Shown piece by piece: positions 38,560-46,155 of a DNA stretch of 64,000 bases. Each line of letters begins with the position of its first letter. The first letter of the stretch is position 1. Below the pieces are notes generated by a model. It saw only the letters and a list, made by a program, of their open reading frames with translations. It did not search any database and had not been told where the DNA came from. This DNA comes from Bacillus amyloliquefaciens DSM 7 = ATCC 23350 (GTDB lineage: Bacteria > Bacillota > Bacilli > Bacillales > Bacillaceae): NCBI RefSeq assembly GCF_000196735.1, contig NC_014551.1, positions 2,289,001 through 2,353,000 of the forward strand, written 5' to 3'. Position numbers and translations under genes: made by a program.

Positions 38560-39110
38560 TTTTCCTTCAGCGCTTCTTTCAGCTGGAGATACTGAATCGC
38601 GTACGCCGTTTTAGCGTCATACACCCGGCGCTCTTCGGTCAGTTTCACGGCCTCATCAAGCGTGACCTGCATCACTTCGACAAATTCGTCCTCATCCAGC
38701 TCGCGCTTTTCTTCTAGCGGCGAAAGCCCTTCAGCAAGAAAGAGGTGCACGATTTCATCAGCAAATCCGGGTGATGTATAAAAAGCGGTAATTTTCGTCA
38801 AGGTTTCCGCCGTATATCCCGTTTCTTCCTCCAGCTCTCTTAAAGCGGTATGCTCGGGCTCTTCCCCCTTTTCAAGCTTGCCGGCCGGGATTTCAACGAT
38901 AGTCCGTTCCAGCGGCTTTCTGAACTGGTTCACCAAAATGATTTTTCCTTCTTCGGTCACCGCAAGCACGGCCACCGCCCCCGGATGCTTGACGATTTCC
39001 CGCTTGCTTGTTTTTCCGTTCGGAAGCTCTACATCTTCTAAGTAAAGGTCTATGACTTTCCCGTCATACAGCTTTTTTTTCGCTAGTGTTTTTTCTTCTA
39101 AATGTTCCAT
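38556..39110 (-). CDS. nudF: ADP-ribose pyrophosphatase (Nudix)
   Basis: NudF splits ADP-ribose to AMP and ribose 5-phosphate. The 184 residues contain a complete Nudix box, GKLEKGEEPEHTALRELEEE, with the catalytic glutamates. Two ATGs stand in tandem; the second (39108-39110) was taken because GGGAG lies eight bases ahead of it. The gene is followed at a four-base overlap by yqxK, so a nucleotide-pool and a DNA-repair enzyme share a transcript. Divergent to mciZ. Confidence 0.92.
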   Translation of the reverse strand: MEHLEEKTLAKKKLYDGKVIDLYLEDVELPNGKTSKREIVKHPGAVAVLAVTEEGKIILVNQFRKPLERTIVEIPAGKLEKGEEPEHTALRELEEETGYTAETLTKITAFYTSPGFADEIVHLFLAEGLSPLEEKRELDEDEFVEVMQVTLDEAVKLTEERRVYDAKTAYAIQYLQLKEALKEK

Positions 39111-39144
39111 CATTTCATCTCCCGTTCTGTCTCTCTATTATGCC

Positions 39145-39173
39145 TCATATATTTTATCATACATGCATACGAG
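39145..39173 (+). promoter_or_regulatory. SigE-type promoter of mciZ
   Basis: TCATATA (39145-39151), 14 bases, CATACGAG (39166-39173). The -35 is an exact match to KMATATW and five -10 positions match. mciZ is SigE-dependent in B. subtilis. Confidence 0.7.
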
Positions 39174-39188
39174 GGAGGTGCTTTTCGA

Positions 39189-39311
39189 TTGAAGGTATAC
39201 CGGAAGGATAACAGCATCGTATTGGTCGGAAAGGCTTGGGAAGTGCGGGCTAAACTGAAAGAGTACGGGCGGACATTCCGCTATGTCGGAGATTGGATCA
39301 CCGGGCCTTAA
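39189..39311 (+). CDS. mciZ: Mother cell inhibitor of FtsZ, MciZ (40 residues)
   Basis: MciZ binds the minus end of FtsZ and blocks Z-ring formation in the mother cell after asymmetric division. The peptide has 40 residues, with VLVGKAWEVRAKLKEYGRTF as the FtsZ-binding core. It starts at TTG (39189-39191) nine bases after GGAGGTG. The longer in-frame ORF that begins before the promoter is not used. Position between nudF and yqkF equals that in B. subtilis. Confidence 0.93.
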   Translation: MKVYRKDNSIVLVGKAWEVRAKLKEYGRTFRYVGDWITGP

Positions 39312-39373
39312 CAGTTGAAAACTTCGCGCCTTTATATTACGGTCAATAAAAGACCATAAAAAGGAGCGAAACA

Positions 39374-40294
39374 ATGAGAAAACGCACGCTAGGACGTTCT
39401 GATTTAGAAATAAGCGAAATTGGGCTCGGCTGCATGTCGCTGGGCACGGATAAAGCTAAAGCGCTGTCTATTTTGGATGAAGCGATTGAGCTTGGAATCA
39501 ATTATTTAGACACTGCCGATCTTTATGATTTCGGCAGAAATGAGGAAATTGTCGGAGAGGCCGTCAAAAACCGCAGGCACGATATCATTTTAGCCACGAA
39601 AGCCGGGAACCGCTGGAATGATGAGAAAGACGGCTGGCATTGGGACGCTTCCAAAGGATACATAAAAGAAGCGGTCAAAAACAGCCTGCGCCGGCTGAAA
39701 ACGGACTATATCGACCTTTATCAGCTGCATGGCGGCACGATGGAGGATAACATCGACGAAACGATCGAAGCATTCGAGGACTTAAAACAGGAAGGTGTCA
39801 TCCGGTATTACGGCATTTCCTCGATTCGTCCGAATGTCATTAAAGAATATGTGAAAAAATCAAATATCACCAGCATTATGATGCAGTACAGCCTGCTGGA
39901 CCGGCGTCCCGAGGAGTGGCTGCCTCTTTTAGAGGAGAACGGAATCAGCATAGTCGCCAGAGGACCGGTCGCTAAAGGGCTTCTTACGAAAAAACCGCTT
40001 GATCAAGCGGCCGCAAGCATAAAAGAGAACGGCTATTTAACATATTCTTTTGAAGAACTGGCAGAAACCAAGAAAGCGATTAACGCTGCCGCCCCTGATC
40101 TGAGCATGACGGAGCTTTCTCTTCAATACTTGCTTTCACAGCCGGCCGTCGCTTCTGTCATAACGGGAGCCAGCTCACTTGAGCAGCTGAGAGAAAACTG
40201 CTCGGCAGCAGAGGCCCGGCGTTTAAGCAGCCAGGAAATCAAAGCCCTGCAATGTCATACAAAACGGGACGTATACGAAGCCCATCGTTCTTAA
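39374..40294 (+). CDS. yqkF: Aldo/keto reductase YqkF
   Basis: A 306-residue NADPH-dependent oxidoreductase of the aldo/keto reductase family. The catalytic tetrad is visible: aspartate and tyrosine in DTADLYDFGRN, lysine in ATKAGNRW, histidine in YQLHGG. The C-terminus contains the cofactor segment ASVITGASSLEQLREN. AAGGAGCGAAAC precedes the ATG. The natural substrate is unknown. It is likely a single-gene unit or read from mciZ, ending at a strong terminator. Confidence 0.92.
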   Translation: MRKRTLGRSDLEISEIGLGCMSLGTDKAKALSILDEAIELGINYLDTADLYDFGRNEEIVGEAVKNRRHDIILATKAGNRWNDEKDGWHWDASKGYIKEAVKNSLRRLKTDYIDLYQLHGGTMEDNIDETIEAFEDLKQEGVIRYYGISSIRPNVIKEYVKKSNITSIMMQYSLLDRRPEEWLPLLEENGISIVARGPVAKGLLTKKPLDQAAASIKENGYLTYSFEELAETKKAINAAAPDLSMTELSLQYLLSQPAVASVITGASSLEQLRENCSAAEARRLSSQEIKALQCHTKRDVYEAHRS

Positions 40295-40299
40295 ACAAT

Positions 40300-40334
40300 A
40301 AAACCGGCACCTTTTCAGATGCCGGTTTTATTTA
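40300..40334. terminator. Bidirectional terminator yqkF/yqkE
   Basis: AATAAAACCGGCA-ccttttcaga-TGCCGGTTTTATT sits between convergent genes and includes the yqkE stop. Confidence 0.88.
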
Positions 40335-40552
40335 TATTTGTGCCAATCGAGACTGCTTTCATTCAGCAGCTCTTCAAAGCTTTTATTTTTTTCTATTTCT
40401 TTTCGCTTTCTGATTTGTTCGGCCTTTTTCTGTGCCTGTTTTTTCTCGTCTTCTTCCTTCAGCTCACTTTTCATTTGCAAAAGCTTGGCCTTCAGATCTT
40501 CCTCCAGATCGTCTTTTAAGCTGTGTTTTTCTTTAGGCAGCTGCTTTTTCAT
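40328..40552 (-). CDS. yqkE: YqkE, charged coiled-coil protein (DUF3886)
   Basis: The 74-residue protein is built of lysine- and glutamate-rich heptads (HSLKDDLEEDLKAKLLQMKS through KRKEIEKNKS) and ends FEELLNESSLDWHKYK, which is conserved in the YqkE family. It is probably one long helix or coiled coil. Function is unknown. Two ATGs are in tandem; the second was taken, seven bases after GGGGG. The frame extends 20 codons further upstream without support. Confidence 0.82.
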   Translation of the reverse strand: MKKQLPKEKHSLKDDLEEDLKAKLLQMKSELKEEDEKKQAQKKAEQIRKRKEIEKNKSFEELLNESSLDWHKYK

Positions 40553-40694
40553 CATTACGCCCCCGTATCTGAATATGCTGAAGCAAGTGTACCACGGAGC
40601 GCCGGAGGCCGGCAACTGTCCTTCTTTTGTTCAGCTGCCTGAAAACCCGGGAAAGGATTTTCTATATTTCTGTCATTTAAAGGAGGGTTCCTGC

Positions 40695-41608
40695 GTGAAA
40701 AAATGGCTGGCGGTGTTCGGTTCGGCTTGTGCAGTCTTTTTAGCTGCCGGATTTGCTCTTACGAATCTGATTATGTTTATTAAGAAAAAAACGGATGAAG
40801 ATATCATGAAAGAGAAACGGCGGACGGACATGATCTATTTGATTCCTTTCAGACCATGGAAAAAGAAGAGGCCGTCATCTTGTCACGCCACGGGTATGAG
40901 ATCAAAGGCTTTTACATTGCCCCGTATGATACGGCAAACACCATGATTATTTGTCACGGCGTTACCATGAATTCGTTCAACTCATTGAAATACATGGATT
41001 TGTTTTTAGATTTAGGCTGGAATGTGCTTATGTATGACCACCGCCGGCACGGTAAAAGCGGCGGCAGAACGACGAGCTACGGCTATTTTGAAAAAGATGA
41101 TTTGGAAGAAGCCGTGAATTGGGTGAGAAACAAAACCGGAGACGGCGGTCAAATCGGCATCCACGGCGAATCGATGGGGGCGGTGACGGCCTTATTATAT
41201 GCGGGCGGGCATCAGAACGGCGACGGCGCTGATTTTTATATTGCGGACTGCCCTTTCGCAAGCTTTCACGATCAGCTCGCCTACAGACTGAAGCGGGAAT
41301 TCCGGCTGCCTCCGTGGCCGATTCTGCCTTTGGCTGATTTCTTTTTGCGGATGAGAGAGGGATACCGTATCCGTGATGTATCGCCTTTGTCGGTGATCAG
41401 CCGCATCCGGCAGCCCGTGCTGTTTATTCACAGTAAGGAGGATGATTATATACCTCCTTCTTCTTCCGAATTGCTGCACCGCAGAAAACGCGGCCCGAAG
41501 ATGCTGTATCTTGCCGAATCGGGCGGGCATGCCATGTCGTACACCAAAAATCCGGAAAGCTACCGTAAAGCCGTTCAAACCTTTTTAGATACCATGACGC
41601 AAACGTAA
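40695..41608 (+). pseudogene. yqkD: Frameshifted alpha/beta hydrolase YqkD
   Basis: The gene begins at GTG (40695-40697) after AAAGGAGGG and encodes a membrane anchor (MKKWLAVFGSACAVFLAAG) up to FIKKKTDEDIM. From about 40807 the conserved continuation is found in another frame: ERETADGHDLFDSFQTMEKE, leading into the hydrolase domain with GIHGESMGA (nucleophile serine), HSKEDDYIPP and the histidine in GGHAMSYTKN. One missing base near 40806-40808 explains this. The downstream frame alone (ATG at 40856) would still encode a 250-residue hydrolase domain without its anchor. It could be a real mutation or a sequence error. Confidence 0.8.
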
Positions 41609-41647
41609 AAAAGCGAAAGAACGTATGCTCGTTCTTTCGCTTTCCCG

Positions 41648-41887
41648 TCATAAAACGTCGGTAATCCCGTCCATATTTTCTCCGATCCAGTCAATGGCGA
41701 GGTCGATTGTCGTAAATTCCTGCGCTTTGAAGGTCATCTCATCCTGAAGCAACCAGACATCCTTCTGAACGGATTCAGCGCCTCCAATGGACCAGTGCAG
41801 CAGACTGTACGGGTGGTTGTTGTTCAGGAAGGATACCCACGTCTTATGCTGTGCCGTCTGTTTAATGGCTTTCAGCTTTTGATTCAC
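41648..41887 (-). CDS. yqkC: YqkC, DUF2552 protein
   Basis: A 79-residue soluble protein with the family pattern [20 protein letters not shown] in the middle. Function is unknown. It overlaps the end of yqkB by 26 bases and is surely co-translated with it. The name follows B. subtilis gene order. Confidence 0.85.
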   Translation of the reverse strand: MNQKLKAIKQTAQHKTWVSFLNNNHPYSLLHWSIGGAESVQKDVWLLQDEMTFKAQEFTTIDLAIDWIGENMDGITDVL

Positions 41888-42224
41888 TTTCCGTTTCTCC
41901 CTGCTTTACTAATATGCTCATTCTCGGGCTCAGCATCTCTGCCGGGCTTTTTAAGACGAGCGTTTTCGCCTTTTCATTGTAATCGATTGTCATTTCCTCG
42001 TCAAAAAACACTTTTTGAGAGGTCTGGATGTAAAGCGGAAGTCCGTTGGTTTCAATGCGTTCGCATTGCCCCGTTAATTCGTCCGTCAGCCAGATGGTCG
42101 GCACGCCGCTGACAGCGCATCCGCAGCCTTCTGCGTCATAGCGGAGCTGCGCTTTTTTCTGCGGGTTGGCGTCCATCGCCTGCTGGAATGTATGTTTCGC
42201 CGCATCCGTCACATGTATTTGCAT
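41862..42224 (-). CDS. yqkB: YqkB, HesB/IscA-like protein
   Basis: The 120-residue protein starts [17 protein letters not shown] and contains [18 protein letters not shown], the FeS-biogenesis (HesB/IscA-like) fold with a reduced cysteine set: two close cysteines are seen rather than the three of classic A-type carriers. A role in iron-sulfur work is possible but unproven. GGAGG precedes the ATG at 42222-42224; a 13-codon extension was rejected. The tail is acidic. Confidence 0.85.
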   Translation of the reverse strand: MQIHVTDAAKHTFQQAMDANPQKKAQLRYDAEGCGCAVSGVPTIWLTDELTGQCERIETNGLPLYIQTSQKVFFDEEMTIDYNEKAKTLVLKSPAEMLSPRMSILVKQGETESESKAESH

Positions 42225-42295
42225 AGATGATCCTCCGTTTTTCATTTTCGCCAATTGTAGCATACCGCGCCGCTGTATGCATTGTTTCTGCTTTT

Positions 42296-43264
42296 TTACA
42301 GCAGACCGCTCTCCCAGTCCTTCGCCTCTTGTTCAGCCGCCTTGATCCAGTCATTTTTCCCTTCAATATACTTTCCCATATCGTACGGGTATGTCTCGGC
42401 GAGCTGCTGTTTCAGCTCCATGTATTGAGCCGCTTTTTCAGGTCTTGCGGTGAGGTAATCCCGGAACAGCAGATGACGCTTTACGTCCGCATGTCCTGTT
42501 TCGTATATGTGGACGTGGTGTGTGCGCTTGTTGCCGCCTTTTTGAAAAAAACGCCTTCCCTTTATCCCGTTCTCCCCTTTTGCCTCATAGCCGAGTGCTT
42601 CCAGCTGCGGACGGTATCGGTCAGCATCCAAAATATCTTTGACCTCCGCCAGTATATCAATGACCGGTTTTGCGGCCATCCCCGGGATGGAGGTGCTTCC
42701 GATATGGCTGACAGAATGGAGTGCGGGTCCGAAGATTCGGATCAAAACCGCCTTCTCTCTCTCAAACATCTCTTTCCATTCCGCCTTGTACGGAATGACT
42801 TCCGCTTTCCTCTTCGGATAAAAATGAAAAAACGAGAGGGTCAGCCCTTCCGGCGTCTCAATCTGTCCGGCTTCCGTGAACCCGGTTTTTAAATAGAGAG
42901 AGACTGCCGGAACGTTTTGTTTAGCGGTAGCCACCTCTATTTTTTGAGCGTCCCGGTTCTCGTCTATCACAAATTGAAGAAGCGCCCGTCCGATTCCTTT
43001 CCGAAAGCCGGACGGGTGCACCGTCAGCCGGCATATGACAAGTTCATATCCCTTTTTTTCATACGAAATGACGCCTATGAGCTGATCTTTTGCCTTGAAA
43101 CCGGCAAACGTCTCCCGTGACCGCTGTATGTCACGCGGTGTCTCATGCAGAGCGGGAATGCCGAAAAAGCCGATCAACTCGGCTTCTTTTTGATAAGAGC
43201 AGCGCTGAACCGCTGCAATTTCCCGCGCCGTCTGTTCTTGTGTATGCTGTAAAAATGTAATCAA
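42296..43264 (-). CDS. yqkA: YqkA: GNAT acetyltransferase fused to GrpB/UPF0157 domain
   Basis: Two domains are joined in 322 residues. The first (1-150) is a GNAT acetyltransferase, with the acetyl-CoA site RLTVHPSGFRKGIGRALLQF. The second (about 155-315) is the GrpB/UPF0157 nucleotidyltransferase-like domain, seen in HIGSTSIPGMAAKPVIDILA and KRHLLFRDYLTARPE. The same fusion exists in B. subtilis YqkA. Substrates of both parts are unknown. Downstream of the decayed yqjZ on the same strand. Confidence 0.88.
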   Translation of the reverse strand: MITFLQHTQEQTAREIAAVQRCSYQKEAELIGFFGIPALHETPRDIQRSRETFAGFKAKDQLIGVISYEKKGYELVICRLTVHPSGFRKGIGRALLQFVIDENRDAQKIEVATAKQNVPAVSLYLKTGFTEAGQIETPEGLTLSFFHFYPKRKAEVIPYKAEWKEMFEREKAVLIRIFGPALHSVSHIGSTSIPGMAAKPVIDILAEVKDILDADRYRPQLEALGYEAKGENGIKGRRFFQKGGNKRTHHVHIYETGHADVKRHLLFRDYLTARPEKAAQYMELKQQLAETYPYDMGKYIEGKNDWIKAAEQEAKDWESGLL

Positions 43265-43290
43265 TCTTCCACTCCTTTTGGTGCAAACCG

Positions 43291-43505
43291 CTATGACTCC
43301 GTTTTCGTTATGCGGATCGCGTACGCACTTTTTCCTTTTTGTTTTGCCGTCCGGTGGCCGGTATGGTCTTTCCGCGGTTTCATCGCATCCATGAACGCTT
43401 TCTTCGCCTAAAAGCCCCGCTGTCAGTATGCTCAGATTCTCCCTTTATTGATGAAAAAATGACCGCATAATAAGGCGGTTTGGGCGTGTCAGCTAAAAAA
43501 CCCAT
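43291..43505 (-). pseudogene. yqjZ: Decayed yqjZ (antibiotic biosynthesis monooxygenase domain)
   Basis: After GAGGAGG an ATG (43503-43505) opens a frame MGFLADTPKPPYYAVIFSS, the start of an ABM-domain protein, but it shifts out of register and stops after 41 codons. A second segment, GLLGEESVH, and a third, KGKSAYAIRITKTES followed by TAG at 43291-43293, are found in other frames and resemble the middle and end of the same family. The remnant spans 215 bases against roughly 330 for an intact gene. Intact yqjZ lies between yqjY and yqkA in B. subtilis. Confidence 0.7.
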
Positions 43506-43517
43506 ATTCGGCCTCCT

Positions 43518-43988
43518 CTATATGTATTTCACAAACAGAATCCGGTCTTGGCCCGGGCCGTCATAATTCGCAAAAACAGGGATTCCGTTTACGGTTTTGG
43601 TTCCTTTTTCAGGTTCAAAGCCTAACTTTGTATGATAAGCAATTGACACTTTATTAACAGGCGCCGTCACGCAATTGACTTTTGTGCAGCCCCTTTTTTT
43701 CACCGTCTCCATAAATCGGTCGTAGAGCTGTTTTCCAATTTGCATTTTTCTGAAATCCGGGTGCACACCGGAAAAATGAATGTAGGCCGTCTCAGGGTCT
43801 GACTGTGACTGAAACCCAATTAAAAAACCGGTCATTCCCTCCGGCCCGTATGTAATAAAGCTTGTGTCCTGAAAATGTTCAAAAAACAAGCGCGGCAGTT
43901 TTTCTTTCATTTGCCTGCCGCCCCACCATTCATTCAAAACAGACGTAACCATTTCATAGTCTTCAGAGGTGATTGTTCGAATATCCAT
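43518..43988 (-). CDS. yqjY: GNAT acetyltransferase YqjY
   Basis: The 156-residue GNAT-family protein starts [21 protein letters not shown] and carries the acetyl-CoA motif [19 protein letters not shown]. The acceptor is unknown. GGAG stands about 12 bases before the chosen ATG; a TTG ten codons upstream would extend it. It is followed 12 bases later by the start of the broken yqjZ, and then yqkA, forming one transcript. Confidence 0.88.
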   Translation of the reverse strand: MDIRTITSEDYEMVTSVLNEWWGGRQMKEKLPRLFFEHFQDTSFITYGPEGMTGFLIGFQSQSDPETAYIHFSGVHPDFRKMQIGKQLYDRFMETVKKRGCTKVNCVTAPVNKVSIAYHTKLGFEPEKGTKTVNGIPVFANYDGPGQDRILFVKYI

Positions 43989-44175
43989 TTTCGATTGACT
44001 CTCCTTTTCGTCCGGCAAAATGAATGTCAGCTCTTCTCATTGGAATATAAAAAATTATATGTGGGTTATTTGCAATTGTAAATGATTTCTTTTTATGCGA
44101 ACGAATCAGCCGTCTCCCAATCGGGGAATGATTTACCAGTATAAACGCGGTCATTGTTCGGGTACAATGAAAAAC

Positions 44176-44189
44176 AGAACAAACGTTCC
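44176..44189 (+). promoter_or_regulatory. SOS (LexA/DinR) box before yqjW
   Basis: AGAACAAACGTTCC matches the B. subtilis LexA consensus CGAACRNRYGTTYC at 13 of 14 positions. It lies just after the -10 TACAAT (44163-44168) and just before the ribosome binding site. Confidence 0.85.
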
Positions 44190-44203
44190 CGGAGGTTTTT
44201 TTT

Positions 44204-45430
44204 ATGGCTGATATTCTTCTTGTTGATATGCAATCGTTTTATGCGTCTGTAGAAAAAGCGGAAGCGCCTCATCTTAAAAACCGGCCCGTCATCGTTTCGG
44301 GAGATCCCGAAAGACGTAGCGGGGTCGTGCTTGCGGCTTGTCCGCTCGCCAAACGATACGGCGTAAAAAACGCCGAACGGCTGTGGGAAGCGCAGGCCAA
44401 ATGCCCCGACGCCGTTATCGTCCGTCCGCGGATGCAGCGGTATATTGATGTATCCGTCATGATTACCGAACTGTTTGAGCGGTATACCGACCTTGTAGAA
44501 CCCTACTCCATCGATGAGCAGTTTCTCGACGTGACCGGAAGCAGGCGGCTGTTCGGTGATCCTTTTACAATCGCCGAAAGCATTCAACAAGCGATTATGC
44601 GTGAATTCGGTATTTATGCCCGTGTCGGCATCGGGCCGAATAAAGCGCTCGCGAAAATGGCTTGCGACCATTTTGCCAAAAAAAACGCATCCGGCATCCA
44701 CAGGCTGGATATGTCAAATATCAGGCAGGATCTGTGGCCTCTGCCGGTCGGAAAACTATTCGGCATCGGAAAACGGATGGAGCATCATTTAAGACGGATG
44801 GGCATCAGCACAATCGGCGGGCTTGCCGGGCATCCTGCCGAACTGCTGAAAAAACGGTGGGGCATTAACGGCGAATTGCTTCAGCGGACGGCCCGCGGCA
44901 TCGATCCCTCTCCAGTCACCGTAAACACGCACAGCCGGCAAAAAGCGATCGGCCATAACATGACGCTCCCCAGGGACTACTGCCGCTTTGAGGATATCAA
45001 AGTCGTTTTGCTGGAGTTAAGCGAAGAAGTGGCCCGCCGCGCCCGTTTCAAACAGTACATCGGCCATACGGTTTCGGTCAGCATCAGAGGCGCAGATTTT
45101 GATTCTCCTTCAGGTTTTCACAGACAGAGAAAGCTCGTCTCTCCGACCAATTTCGGAATGGATATTTTTAAAGCGGCGGTCAAGCTCTTCAAAGAGCATT
45201 GGAACGGTGAGCCCGTCCGCAGCGCCGGCGTCGCCCTTTCCCAGCTGGAGCCCTGTGATTATGTTCAGCTGAGCCTGTTTGATTCCCTGGAAAAAAAGAT
45301 CAGCCTCGGCAAAGTATTGGATGATATTCATGAGCGGTACGGCCCCGCGTCGCTGCTCCATGCCGCTTCGCTGACAGAGGCCGGCCAAGCCTTTCACCGG
45401 GCCGAAAAAATCGGCGGGCACTACAAATAA
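44204..45430 (+). CDS. yqjW: Y-family DNA polymerase YqjW (PolY2, UmuC-like)
   Basis: A 408-residue translesion polymerase. The catalytic acidic residues appear in LLVDMQSFYASVEK (motif I) and EPYSIDEQFLDVTG (motif III); PNKALAKMACDHFAKK and the helix-hairpin-helix KLFGIGKRMEHHLRRMGI follow. The C-terminal little-finger domain contains the sequence QLSLFDSLEKK, a likely beta-clamp binding motif. A LexA box lies directly before the gene. It is followed 14 bases later by yqjX. Confidence 0.93.
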   Translation: MADILLVDMQSFYASVEKAEAPHLKNRPVIVSGDPERRSGVVLAACPLAKRYGVKNAERLWEAQAKCPDAVIVRPRMQRYIDVSVMITELFERYTDLVEPYSIDEQFLDVTGSRRLFGDPFTIAESIQQAIMREFGIYARVGIGPNKALAKMACDHFAKKNASGIHRLDMSNIRQDLWPLPVGKLFGIGKRMEHHLRRMGISTIGGLAGHPAELLKKRWGINGELLQRTARGIDPSPVTVNTHSRQKAIGHNMTLPRDYCRFEDIKVVLLELSEEVARRARFKQYIGHTVSVSIRGADFDSPSGFHRQRKLVSPTNFGMDIFKAAVKLFKEHWNGEPVRSAGVALSQLEPCDYVQLSLFDSLEKKISLGKVLDDIHERYGPASLLHAASLTEAGQAFHRAEKIGGHYK

Positions 45431-45444
45431 TTGAGGTGATATAC

Positions 45445-45789
45445 ATGAATCCGAACAAATTAACCCCCGGGTATAATGTCATGTGGGAGTCAAGCCGGAT
45501 GATGCTGCCCGAACATCGGGAGCAGCTGCTTGCAAAAAAACGAAAAGAACGGGAATTCCGGCCTCCGGAACTGAGCGAAGAGCAAATGAACGACATGAAC
45601 CGCACCATTACGGCGTCGATTGAAGAAGACAGGGCCATTTCGGTCACCTACGCTTCAGCACACGGCCCCCGCCGGTTTTGGGGATGGGTAAAACAAGTGA
45701 TGCACGACGAAAAGCGTTTAAAAATCATAAACGATGAAGATGCATTATCGCTGCCGTTTCATCTTATTCTCTCAGCTGAATTGGAATAA
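45445..45789 (+). CDS. yqjX: YolD-like protein YqjX
   Basis: The 114-residue protein belongs to the YolD family, often encoded next to UmuC-type Y polymerases in Bacillus; YERD-like core residues here are NPNKLTPGYNVMWESSRMMLPEHRE and the C-terminal WGWVKQVMHDEKRLKI. It is thought to act with the polymerase, by analogy with UmuD, but this is not proven. GAGGTG precedes the ATG at 45445. It forms an SOS operon with yqjW. Confidence 0.88.
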   Translation: MNPNKLTPGYNVMWESSRMMLPEHREQLLAKKRKEREFRPPELSEEQMNDMNRTITASIEEDRAISVTYASAHGPRRFWGWVKQVMHDEKRLKIINDEDALSLPFHLILSAELE

Positions 45790-45887
45790 AAAGCCCATCC
45801 CGTCCTGACAGAAAATATGATAGAAGAGTGGGAGGATCATATGATATTTAGTAGAATAGATGAATGATAAGAATAGGAGAATATATG

Positions 45888-46094
45888 ATGGATCAATTTA
45901 TAGAAAAAATGCTGGGACAGGCCCTCCGCCAGTATGGACGGAATGTGTCGACAGATCCGCTGAGCCCCTATGAAAAACAGCGTTTAAAAAAAGCTTTAGA
46001 AGAAAGAAGGAACGAAGAACCCGATGAGGATCTCCATGCCCATGTAGAAGATATTATCTACGATTACGTCACCAACCAGGGCCAGTTCTCCTGA
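45888..46094 (+). CDS. yqzH: YqzH-like small protein
   Basis: A 68-residue acidic protein, MDQFIEKMLGQALRQYGRN through HVEDIIYDYVTNQG. It resembles YqzH of B. subtilis in sequence and position (after yqjX). Function is unknown. Two ATGs stand in tandem; the second is eight bases from AGGAG. A tiny eight-codon ORF with its own ribosome binding site stands just upstream (45841-45867). Confidence 0.75.
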   Translation: MDQFIEKMLGQALRQYGRNVSTDPLSPYEKQRLKKALEERRNEEPDEDLHAHVEDIIYDYVTNQGQFS

Positions 46095-46155
46095 CACTGA
46101 CGTTTATGCACCGGGCGATAAGGGAAACGGTCGAGAGTAAACCCTTAAAGATTGC

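Noticed and set aside
41195..41578. 127-codon minus-strand ORF opposite yqkD
   Set aside because: Antisense of the hydrolase domain; nothing supports its expression.
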